NCBI GenBank assembly: GCA_015680685.1
Contig: MNCI01021482.1
Coordinates: forward strand, 219,605 to 283,604
DNA: 64,000 nucleotides
Source of the DNA: Gnetum montanum
Taxonomy: Eukaryota; Streptophyta; Gnetopsida; Gnetales; Gnetaceae
Reading direction: 5' to 3'
Shown here: piece by piece, positions 24,843-36,100 of the stretch
How positions within the stretch are numbered: position 1 is the first letter of the stretch
Layout: every line of letters starts with the position of its first letter
The notes under the pieces: generated by a model
The model's input: only the letters and a program-made list of their open reading frames with translations
Databases searched by the model: none
What the model was told of the DNA's origin: nothing
Made by a program: the position numbers and the translations under genes

Positions 24843-24860
24843 TCCTTGGCAACAGTGTCA
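24843..24860 (-). promoter_or_regulatory. Primer binding site of element E (tRNA-Asp type)
   Basis: TCCTTGGCAACAGTGTCA on the plus strand, one base from the 5' LTR at 24862. It resembles the tRNA-Asp 3' end with a few changes. Confidence 0.65.
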
Positions 24861-24861
24861 A

Positions 24862-25686
24862 TTATGCGTAGCAAGAGTTTCTAGTGCCCAAACATACAAG
24901 TCACAACCATACATAAGCAACTAGAGCACAATCCATGGATGGGACAATATTATTATACTAGTTGTTGATATTGAGTTTGCGATCATTTTCTTCCTACTAG
25001 AGTTAGCGAAGCACAAGTGTATGGTTTAACTCATGGTAAGGTATATGATCGGTTGATGTTGACTAGCTCATAAAGTGCTAAAGTGAAACATAAAAAAATG
25101 AATGTAAATTCTATTAAATAAGAAGCAATGAAAATGAAATGTTGTTCTAGCATAATGGAGATAAGCATCTATTCCTAGTCTTCCATACACATCCTAGGTT
25201 GATATAAATATCAATAGGATTACCAAGCAACTTTGTTAGTAAACAAATCAAGCAAAGCTACTACTGCGTTACCATACCATTATACATTAGTGCTTACAAC
25301 CAATCATACTTATTTTGCCAATACTATTGAACATGAAAAAATTAAATGAAAATGAAAAAATAAATTGCATAAAAATGTAAATCTATTCTAAATGAAATGC
25401 TGCAGTGGTGAAAAATAATCTCAATCTTTATTGGTAGATATAGAATATATCTAGGTACACTTCACTCGAACAAAGATGTTGTACAATTCTTAGTCACCAT
25501 ACTACAATACTCACAACCAAATCTAAAATCATGAAAGCAAATTGCAAGATTCTAGTTACTTGTTGTACCAAAAGATGAATTTGACATGACAATGGACTCA
25601 TATTTATAAGCATAACCTTAGCCTATTATATCATATAACATCGTAGATACGATATCATAGTCATTTATGAAAATTTCAATTTATCA
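24862..25686 (-). repeat. Element E 5' LTR
   Basis: Matches 3468-4345 with many differences (for example GTGTATGGTTTAACTCATG, TCTTTATTG, TCATATTTATA). The outer end TTATGCGTAGC is a decayed TGATGAGC. It ends TTATCA at 25686, followed by ACTAC. Confidence 0.8.
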
Positions 25687-25691
25687 ACTAC

Positions 25692-26640
25692 CAAGTAAGA
25701 TATGTTCAAGAGGTACTACACGAATCAAGTAAGCCTCCAAAAAGAGAAAAACAAGAAGGAAATCAAGGTAGTGAAGGTCCATCTAAATATTCCTTTGCAC
25801 AATCTTCTAACATTGCCTTAACAAGCATCCTTGACAGAATTACTATAGTTCATCAAGCTAAAATCAAAGTCAAGGACTTACAAATGGAAGAGATGACACA
25901 TTATATAAAGCTAGCTAATTTGAGGAACGCAAATCTTATTATGTTAGCAGCTAGCCACCCAAAAAATGAATTAGAGAAACATGCTACCACCACGTTTGCA
26001 TTTTTTAAACATGAGAGCAAACTCCATGATGAAATAAAGAAGCTTCAAGCAGCAAACACTAATTTAAAAGTCCTCAAAGCTCACTACACCAAGTAATGAG
26101 ATGTGGCAAAGGACTTGGTGAAGAAAATGGCAAGTTACTAAAAGTTGACAGAGAAAGTTCAAGTGTTTGACATTGAATGCAAATTATTTACTGTCTTATT
26201 TGTACAAGCAAATAAGATGTTTCTAAATCTATCATATCCATAGAAAATTCCAACAGTAGCCAACTTAGCTTGGATCATTAACGACTCACAAACTAATCTA
26301 AAGAAGTTTTAGACCATCTTAAACCATTTTCACATGGATGGACAAGCTGTTGAACCATCATAAAAATAGCTAACATAGAAGGAACCATCACCACTAGGCA
26401 TAACATGAGGACCAATCTTTGACCATTTTTTATGACCTGCAATTTTGTAATTTTTTTTATGTATGTCTAGAGTTGTTTTGTCATTATTATAAGATCCCTT
26501 GTTAAAATATGAAACCCCCGAAAAAGTGTTGAGAGAACCAAATTTTTATAAGAAAATACTCAAATAAATAATTTGATGTGGCACTTAGGTTAGTTAGTTA
26601 GTTAGTTAAGATAGTCTAAGTTACTTTCACAATTTTGTAA
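25692..26640 (+). pseudogene. Element F third ORF, second part
   Basis: Plus-strand continuation of the ORF broken at 3467. The open piece 25884-26096 contains NLRNANLIMLAASHPKNELE and ATTTFAFFKHESKL. These match NLWYANLAMLIEICLRIELE and ATTYAKYETEF of element D (15839-16165). The region is a predicted coiled coil, rich in Lys, Glu and Leu. Stops follow. The 3' LTR of F begins at 26699, which gives the same ORF-to-LTR order as in D and E. Confidence 0.65.
26590..26608. repeat. (TTAG)n microsatellite
   Basis: Four full TTAG units plus TTA. Short. Confidence 0.9.
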
Positions 26641-26689
26641 CAAATTTTTTCCAAGTTTGTTTAAGTCAAGGATGAGTTTTTAGTTAATC

Positions 26690-26698
26690 ATGGGGATA
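26690..26698 (+). promoter_or_regulatory. Polypurine tract of element F
   Basis: ATGGGGATA immediately before the LTR that starts at 26699, the same form as in the other elements. Confidence 0.6.
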
Positions 26699-27429
26699 TG
26701 ATGAATAGTACTACAATATCATATGTCTTTATACAATATTATAGATGCAACGTATCCAAGGCTAGTATCACCTATAAATACTATCAACCTACCATATTCA
26801 ATGTACCTTTTTGATCCCACTATAACTAGACTACTATAGTTTTATTTCATGATTTTAGTAATAGCTAGTGAGTGCTTGCAATGTGGATTTAAAGTGATTG
26901 AGATCATTCTTATCCATTACAACATTTTGACTTTGAATAGAATTTACTTTCCTATGCAATTTACTTTCCATTACACTTAACTTAATTTTTACATTTCCAT
27001 TACACAATAGTAATTCAACAAAATAACTAATTTCAAGCGTAACATATAATTGCCTAGTAACTCAGTAGCAACATTGCTTAGTACATCCAATGGAACATTG
27101 CTTAGTAATACTAGCCTAAGATGTTTACAGTAAATTAGGAACGAATGCTTATTGCTAATACACTAGCTTAGGATTTCTTTCCATTATTCATTAGATTAAT
27201 GCATAATGTCTATTTTGTATTGTAGTTTATTCAATGCTAAACAATATCATATCATGTATATCACTTTGGGTTTAACCATAGACATTAAACCATAACTAAC
27301 TCAAGTGGGAAGACAATGATCAAAGATTACATATCTACTATCTAAAAGTCATACAAGGTCCACCCATGTGGTCACTCACAACACTTGTGATTTGTATAGT
27401 TGGGCATAAGGACTACTTGCCACTCATTA
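26699..27429 (+). repeat. Element F 3' LTR
   Basis: Begins TGATGAATAG, carries ATATC/ATATTATAG repeats (26715-26760) and TATAAATA near 26792, and ends ACTCATTA (a decayed ACTCATCA). The GGTAAT/CTAGCCTAAG and GACAATGATCAAAG words match the U5 region of the other LTRs. The partner LTR is outside the window. Confidence 0.75.
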
Positions 27430-27571
27430 ACATGCTTTTGGAGTTGTTATTCTTGGTCTTAAGAGTTGTTTTGTTATTTGATATTAAATGGCCTTTACCT
27501 TTTCTTATTTTTATCTCTAATCATTTCCTTAGAGAGTGAAAGAGATTTGTACACCTATAAAAAATGGTTCT

Positions 27572-27654
27572 TAGAGCTTGTTCATCCTAGTCTAGTTCAC
27601 ATTCTTTTTCCTCTCTTTCATTGTCTTTTTCCCTAGAGCTTGTTCATCCTAGTC
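27572..27654 (+). repeat. 21-base direct repeat
   Basis: The identical 21-mer starting TAGAGCTTGTTC and ending CCTAGTC occurs at 27572-27592 and 27634-27654. A pyrimidine-rich stretch separates the copies. Confidence 0.9.
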
Positions 27655-29160
27655 CATTGCTGTTATATATTTTCCTCCCATCATCAATGTCATGGTTAAC
27701 GTTATGTGGGTAGAAGGTCAAATTAATTGATATATAGATAACATTAAGTTTTAATAACCACTAAGATTATAAATGTTTAACTTTTAAAAACCCCTTTTAT
27801 TAGCACCAACTTTTAAATTTAATACTTCATACAATTCTAATCTACCTGGTGCTTCTAACATCTTTGACTTGACAATTTGATGCTTTTGATAATCTTGAAT
27901 GGGTGCTTGATGCTTTTGATCTTGTTGTTGTTTCTGTCATTAATGATTTAGTTAATACGTCTAATACCTCTTATTTTCATAAGGCTTGTACCTCTAATGT
28001 TTGTCAATTTCTCTAGTTCCTTTGATGATCTTTTTGGGGTCAACAAGTGAAACCACTTCAAAAGTTTAGGCTTTATTAAGGCAAAATCTCTTGTTAGAAT
28101 ATGTTCTTAAGTCAAGATACAATCATTAGTTTTGTAATTTAATCCATGACCAGTTATGAAAAATTACAATAGTTCATTAAGAGTCACAACTCTCAAAGAA
28201 ATATACCAAAGTACAATTCCTCACTTTGTAGTGTACATGAATAAAAGAACAAACAAGTGAATGTATGAATAGCAAATAAGATAGAACAATTAAGCAAAGA
28301 TGAAGAAGTGGCATTGGAACAACAATCATAAATGTATTCATATGCCATAAGGTTATGAAAGTGGTGATTTGTAAGTATGATATTAAAGAACCCCTCAATC
28401 TTACCAAATGGTACCTAAAGAAGAAGCAAGAAAAGTTGAAGTCTCAAATATGCCCAACAACAAAAGGACAAATGGCACATCACAAATTAAGGCATCATGA
28501 AAACATGTAGTTCTAAAGACTACTTAGAGAGAGAAGGTAGTAGTCCATCAACTATCATAAAAGAAGCTAACCTAACTTAGAGATGGATTGCTAAAGAAGT
28601 CTAGAGTAGCCTAACCCATGTACAATTAAGGATAATAGCTTATAGAAAGATGATCAACAAGCATTGTAAGTATGCTACTTGCCCATGATGCAAAGCAGGT
28701 GCAATCCAAAAGAAGATGCAACCACAAGAAGAACACCACCACTAAAACACAAGAAATTCTTATAATCTTAGTAAATTAAATTTGGAATAACGAAAAGCTC
28801 AAATATGATGATTACAAACTACCAAAAACAAAAACAATACTTGTGGAGCATCAAGGATAACTCTATTCATCATAAGAGGATTTGTAAGCAATCAAGTTAG
28901 TAAGACTTACAATAATCATAACTTCAAGAAGAAAATTATAATTCTACAATTTTACTTACTAATTAAATCCTGGTATCACTTGAAGTTAAACTTTCACTTA
29001 CCCACCAAGTTAGGCTTCCACTCATGCCTAGCAAGATGAACATTAAAATTTTGTGTAGTGATCCAAATAGAGATAAAGGTCAAACAAGCCACGCATTCAA
29101 TATAATGTCCTCCAAGGTGCTATTTGTAGGTAACACTATCCGATGTATTCTAATGAGTTA

Positions 29161-29338
29161 GATGCTTGTTGATTATCTTACACAATGAAAATTATGAATG
29201 GAAAGCCTAAGCAAGCAAATAAACTGAAAGAAAAACCCCATTAGACCATTGTCGTGGATGTTTGTCGATTATCTTATGAATGCAAAACCTAAGCAAATAA
29301 ACTAAAAGAAAAGCAACCCCATTAGATCATTGTTGTGA
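29161..29338. repeat. Imperfect tandem duplication (about 90 bases)
   Basis: Units 29161-29256 and 29257-29338 share GATTATCTTA, AAGC..CCTAAGCAA, AATAAACT.AAAGAAAA and CCCCATTAGA.CATTGT. The second unit lacks about 15 bases near its start. Confidence 0.85.
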
Positions 29339-30169
29339 TTGAAAAAAAAAACCGGAAAATTATATAATAAGAAAATTATTCCAACTCCACACAGATTTCC
29401 AGATCCAACACGTTCAAAGTCAATCATCATCAACATCTTAAACTTGTACAACAAAATGGGGTCAACTAAGCAAGTTTAAGTTAATGCTGAAATTCAACTG
29501 GGAATGCAGTAAACTACTAAACTTGGGCAGCTTTTGGTTAAATGGCTCAACTGTATACCTTTGATACATGCAAAAAAGCATCCAGCAACAGTATAAAATG
29601 ATAAATGCAGTTCTCAGATTTTTCTTAGCTGACACTTTGAGAAAGACATGGCATCAAACAGGGCTAAAGGAATGCATAAGTGAGAAAAAACTAAAACCAG
29701 AATGTGATGTTCTTTAAAGATGGACAAAGAATACTACGAGCAAATTCACCAGTGTATCATAGGGAATGACAAACCAGACAACAGAGATTTTTATCATCTC
29801 AATCAAAAAATGTCTTTAGCACCTCCTACTGAACTTTGACACACTAAAATTGAGCAAAACATCCACCCAAAAAAAAAACAAACGAACAAACAAAAAACAA
29901 TTTACAGATAACATAGTTTTAGTTGACGGCATAAACCTCCTCTTGCAAGAAATCAGAATCAGAAGATCCTTTGTCCATTACATCTAAAAACACTTAAACA
30001 GCTTGTAATGTGAAATTCCTAGCATAATCACTAATCATAACGTTAGCAATATGAATGACAAAAATATAATCAGTGAACACTTGAAAAAGACGTAACAATT
30101 TCCTCAAAAGCCAACAATCAAAGATTGATCTGCAGGACCCATGCATGGTATAGGTCCCTTAAAACCCTT

Positions 30170-33100
30170 TTATGAGCAACAGCCTTTTTTCGTGGTCGCT
30201 TCAGTATCTGTAACAACAATGGTTTTTCCTTCTTTGATACCAGCTCCTGCTGCTTCCTCTGAGGCAAGAGCTTTTTTGCTAATTATCCTGTGAATTTCTG
30301 TTAGTATAGTTTGAAAAGCCTTTTCCACATTAGTAGCCTCCAGTGCTGATGTCTCCAAAAATGACAGACCCTCTCTCTCTGAAAAGCTCTGAGCATCTTC
30401 AGTAGAAACTCCTCGTAGATGCTTCAGATCAGATTTGTTACCAACCAGCATAATGACAATGTTTGAATCAGCATGATCTCTGAGCTCCTTCAGCCACCTG
30501 CCAACATTTTCAAAAGTTGTTGGTTTTGTGATATCATATACAAGCAACGCCCCAACTGCACCACGGTAGTAGGCACTGGTAATGGCTCGATACCGCTCTT
30601 GACCAGCAGTATCCCAAATTTGTGCCTTTATCGTCTTTCCTTCGACCTGCATAGATAACCATATCCAATTAGAAAATATCAATAAGATATCACAGAAGAA
30701 AGTCATTGATATTTTTTTTCCCCACCCTAAAAACAACTATGACTTCCATGTTTGGTTGCGCCTATAAGAAATCAAGTAAAGCCAAGTTTATTGTAGTAAA
30801 GCACTTGAATACTGCACTATGTTCAGTAATTGATAAAAGAAAGCTTCAGAACCAACTGAAATAAATAAATTACATGGACGCTAAACAAAATGCATGAAAG
30901 CAAGCTTACAGGAGCTAAACAATGAGGTGTTGGCTTAGTGATAAGAGCCTTTGCTTGGTAACCCCAGGTTATATGTTCAATTCCAATGGGCCAAGACCAC
31001 ATTAAGGATTTAAAAAATAAATATTCAGTAAAACAAATTCTGAAACTGATCCAATAGATCCAAGAGGTCTCAGTGGCTGTAAGTAAAAATTCAGTTTCAA
31101 TATGGAATATTTATTGGTTGGAATTAATAAATAATAAATATCACTGTATACACTGTCAATGAGACTTAGCTTAATTAGCTAGAGCATGTGGCCTGCAGTT
31201 GTGCAAGTCACAGATTTAATTCCAAGGGTTATGTTAGAGATATGTGCTACCTAGGGGAGACAACCGTGACTATGAGGCATGTATTTGGACAGTGCAATAT
31301 GGGGTGTAGCACAAAGGATGGGTTCACTCATTTGTGTTAACACTCAAGACCTTGTCATGCAATCTGCAAAATTGGAAACAAGCTTGACATGAAATTCCAA
31401 GGGGGGAAAACCCTCTCTTACACAACCCCAAAGAAAAAAGACAAAAAATCAAAGAAAGAGAGCTAAATAAAAACATATGCACAGATAAAAGCCATCACAA
31501 GTGCCTTGCAATTGCACAAGTGAAGGGATTAGCAAAAACTAAAAAAGGGTTCAGCTGAAAGAATCATGCTCATTAGTGTATATCCTTGTACATTGTAGGT
31601 GTCATCATCCAACCAGCTGCAATTTCTAAACATTTTTACCTTAAAGTTAAAATTTCTGCCATAACATCACCATAGTAGTCTCTGACTTGGACCATAACAT
31701 TAAGGTTCCAGACCCAAACTCTTGTCTAAAAAATATGATATTTACCAACTTCCTTGCAGCTAAATTTTGTCCAAATATACAATCTAAATATTTATGATCA
31801 AACTAAGATCACATTTTGTCTAAAAAAGAAATCTTGAGATGTACATTATTTTTCGTAGAAGTGGCAGTTTATCAACAAAAAATATTCATTGGGAAAAGTT
31901 TTAAAACTTCCTTCTACATTGGCAAAAAGGTGAAAGTCACAAATCAATGAAAATTATATAGAATAATCAATGAAAATGGTGAAACTGTACTGTAGAGGAT
32001 CTAGCTTTAAGCATTTCATAAATAAGATTCTCTAAGATAAACATTTGCTAGAGTTCATCACATGTAAATCTATATAATAAGAAGATAAGAAAATTTTGCC
32101 AATTCGAAAAGCATATACACAGATTGATTTCTAGAAAACATGGGGTTTCCTTCAACTAAACGAACTTCAGCAAATTTGGTAATGACTCAATGGATTTAAG
32201 CAAATAAAGATAACAAAGTACTCATGCATATGGGGGAACGGCAAGGTAATGCAACCAACAACATTCTAGCATACAAAAGATTATGAACAAAAATTGTAAT
32301 TGACTGGTTCGGAACCCATTTTCTCCACAGGTTCACATACTTGTCGACGAAGGAGTCAAACAAAGGTCACGAATACATCATGGATCAAGTACATGGTTCA
32401 ACTCTTATGCAAGACCCAGTTTAAAGGCCATTGGTCCAAAAGGTACTTGGTTACTCAGAACCAAGCTCAAAAGGGTGCAAGACAATATGGTTGGACCTGG
32501 CCTAATCAACATATATATAAGGAAAGGTGATGATACTCTCCCTCAACCATGTCTGATGAGAAAATCTGAAGACACGTCCATGGATGAATTGAAGAAAAGC
32601 TCCCACAGCACATCCATGCTACGGACACCATTCACAAATCCCAGCATAGAAAATAACATTAACGGACATTGTAATTGACCGGTTGACTTGGTTGCTCTTT
32701 TTTTCAAATAGGTAAAAAGAAGTTTTGTTAACAAAATAAGATTTGATGTAGCCCCAATTGGATCTTAATAATCAACCAAGCGACAATATAAAGTTTCACT
32801 ACACAAGCTACCAATAACCAACAATAGTGTGATACAGAAAATGAAATGATCATTCCTCACCTCAAAGATAGACTTTATAATTCGGTAAGATTCAAAGACC
32901 CATAAAGTCCAATCCAACTTTATATTTCACATTTTCTTTAAAGCTTTTTACCGCTAGCCACCATTCTCTATCTAGATTTCCTCATCTCCCTTCTACAATT
33001 CAGTGATTCCTTTACTTCCGAGTTCCAAAGATCAAAACGCTGATTATGATAACAAACAGAAAGAAAGCACTGAAATTGTTGAATATGCTCTGGCTAAAAG

Positions 33101-36100
33101 GGAATAAAGCTCAAATTGATACAAAGAATTTTCAGAAGAGAAATGTGGATTTGGGCCAGTAATTTCTCAAAATTGGTTTGGATTTAAGTTTACAAAACAA
33201 TCATTGACACTTTATTATTGTTATGATAAATTGATAACAAATCTAGATATAAATTAGTAACTCCAATACAAACATGCTATCTTTTAATTTAGTTAATTAA
33301 AAATAGTTTGAGTTTCAGTTTTGATAAAAGTTGTAATTGCACAGATATATACAGAAATGTCTAAAATTCAGGAGGAGGCATAAATAACAAAATTAATAAT
33401 TGCATTAATGATCCATGCAACCATTCATTTTGTATGCATAACAAATGAATTAATAACAAGTATAAATCGTGTTATCCCTTAAATGTTGCAAATGAATTTA
33501 TAATAATGATTAGAGAGACACACTGGCTTCCAGAAAGAACTTTTGGAAGAAGGTTGTGTAACGGATCGAATCAAAATTGAGAAAAGATAAATTAATACAC
33601 AGAAGGCACTTTTCACCAAAAAAAAAAAAAGGAAAACAAATTGGTTTGAATCGAAGTCCAAAAAATAAATTAGTTTTCAAAACTTTTTCCAAATTTACAA
33701 AAGAAATGGCCGTAACTTCTGGCGTCCAAACTCCGTTTTTAGCACATGAATAGTCATTTCTTATGGTTTCCAGTCTTCCGGATTCGATGGTGAAGTTAGC
33801 TTTTTAATTTGAGACCGTCTAATTAGATTATGTGGACCCCAAAAGTTAGAATGCTGAAGAGGTTAACACTGTGATGCCAAAACATGTTAAATGATGCCAA
33901 GGATTGTTCAATGCTTAATGTTGAATATACCCTTAACCCGGAATTGTAAATATTTCAGATACTGTCCTCATTGTTAGCTTGTTTTCAGCTACAGTTGGAG
34001 GCTTTAGGATTTCTGGTGTTGGAACCACAAAATATTGCACTCTTGCAGGATAGGGTGGGTGGATGATTCCACTAGGAGTGGGCATTGACTCAGACTTTGG
34101 CATGAAAAAGAATATTTTCTAGTTGGTAGATTCTTTCTCCACCTACACATGAACGGCACGAGTAACATCACATTGTCACGGTTGAGGAAGTAGCAGTTCG
34201 TGCATAATTAAAAAAAAAAAGTTTAATTTTGGTGAAGAAGGGGTGGGCCTGTGGCATTCTAGAAGATAGTAATGATTTCCCTCGGCAATAAAGCCAGTGT
34301 AAGAGACTGGCTATTGCACAAAGTATCCACATAGATCCGATTGCCTTTATAGATATATTTGCAAAGTAGGGTCATTACCCATGATTTCCACTGCTGCTAA
34401 TATTGCTGGTTGAGGTACTTCTCTACTAGGATAATATGGGTTCTGTCAGTAATCTCCTTGGCATTTGCTTCTTTACAAATTTTCGATTTAGTGAATAGGT
34501 ACGTCACTCTTAGACCGCTGCAATTATTTGAGACATGACAAGGGAAACTCCCTTTGCATTCTCATACTGACAGCAATCTCAGAAGTCATCGATCTCTGTT
34601 TCTGTGTCAAACAAACACCTCTTCTATATCTTTCCTCATTCTTTCTTTTTCTTTTTATCTAATTCTTGTTTAGAATTACCCACTTTCACCTGCTCGTTAC
34701 ATTACTCCATGATTTTAAATGTGGTTGTAAACCTTTCATTAACTGTCTCTCACATTTTACTTACTTCTGCTGCAATTTCTGAAATGCATTTCGCAATGGG
34801 CAATGCCTTTTTACTGCAGCGCTTCTGGAACGTGTCCACTTCTTGATGTTCACAGAGTTTAACTTCTTGCTTTCTTAAAAGATGGATCTGCATCATTTTC
34901 ATTAACACTTTTCACACTTTCTCAATTCCCCTTCTTCACAAGCTGCTTGCTCAATCAGTTTCTGAATACAATGAGCCTTCAGTTGTAATAAATGACCTTG
35001 GGCATAGACCCCAAGAGTCACTCATGTTTTGTTTCTAGGACCATCAATTATGTGGCAAAGTTGTTTCTTTTATGAGAAACCATAGCATAGACGTTTGTGC
35101 AACAAGGTGTGATATATTCCATTGCCACGTCCAAAGACTGCTAAGTTCCCTGCTTCATCCATGAATTTGTTTCCTCAAATTTAATAACCATGTTTAAGTT
35201 TGGTACTTGTCATTAAAGACCTCCAGCATCACACTCCATCTTTGGATGGATCTAGCTCCAATGATCTAGTTGCCTATATGGACTATTAATTTGGGGTTTT
35301 CTTCAACTAAAAGCATTCTAAAAGTTATGGACATTTCTTCCAGTTTCTGTTAAAAAAGGTTGGGAACCCTTACAAAATGATAGACCTAGCTAACATCATG
35401 AGTGACACTGCACAAGGTAAGACATGTTAATATCACTAAGATCTCCTAGGAATAATAGGTAGGTAATCACTCAAGAAAACCAAGAGTAACAGCTTCTAGA
35501 ATATGTCATGTGTATTATATTTTTTGAATGGACTTGTTGGAATAGTTAGCAAAGAAACAGCTTTCAATAAATCTAAACTACCACATGTGTTACAGTTCAC
35601 ACTGCAGGTTCCTGTGGTAATTGTAAAAAAAAGCATATCTCAAGATACGGTTACTAGGGATGGCACCAAAGCAAAAGGTTCAAAAAGAAATTCCAATAAA
35701 ATTTGAAAGGTCAAGACAGGCCACATGTCTGTTTCTTTGTCAATCTCCTTTGCTAACTATAAAAATTCATCGCCTAATTTTTAAAATTTTGGAATATGGT
35801 CTCCTTCTTACTCCAAACAACAACCAGTACTGGACATGCACTTTTAACATGCATGTACTTTTAGAGGGTAATGAACCTTCCATGCTTCAAATTTATGATA
35901 TCTTCCATGACATCACCATAGTAGTTTGTGACTTGAACTATAATATTAAGGTTCCAAATTCAAACTCTTGTATCAAAAATATGATAATTGTAAGGTTTTA
36001 TAGCATAAAGCAAGGTTCAGTCATAGCCTAAGGAGTTCATAGAACTCCTGAAGGTAGGGATTGTTACATCTCTAAGCTTCCATAGATAACGTACCATGAA

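Larger units (their letters stand above)
3468..25686 (-). mobile_element. Element E: Athila-like LTR retrotransposon, nested in F and hosting D
   Basis: Minus-strand element bounded by two diverged LTRs (24862-25686 as 5' LTR, 3468-4345 as 3' LTR). Flanks are GCTAC (3463-3467) and ACTAC (25687-25691), a target duplication with one mismatch. The order on the minus strand is LTR, primer site, gag, [element D inserted], protease remnant, spacer with spaced motifs, U3-like module, third ORF split by a 3.9-kb insertion, polypurine tract, LTR. RT, RNase H and integrase were not found. The third ORF of element F is split exactly here, which supports the nesting. Confidence 0.8.
27430..30169. other. 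Intergenic, no gene recognised
   Basis: AT-rich. No ORF with recognisable homology on either strand and no tRNA or rRNA signature. It contains the two small repeats listed separately. The 3' UTR of the Rab gene should run into the right end (below 30170, minus strand), but I see no clear AATAAA on that strand close by. Confidence 0.6.

Noticed and set aside
27430-30169. Possible further LTR near 27530-27660 (TATAAAAAATGG and a 21-base repeat)
   Set aside because: No second LTR, primer site or TG/CA ends could be placed.
30473-30658. Plus-strand open frame overlapping Rab exon 2
   Set aside because: It is the antisense shadow of the conserved GTPase exon.
30647-30736. Extra N-terminal residues in the minus-strand frame upstream of exon 2
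   Set aside because: Intron read-through; the conserved protein joins at the TATGCAG acceptor to exon 1 at 37914.
32300-32678. Two overlapping plus-strand frames of 67-76 residues in the Rab intron
   Set aside because: No recognisable domain, and they coincide with the repeat-flanked block. Coding not supported.
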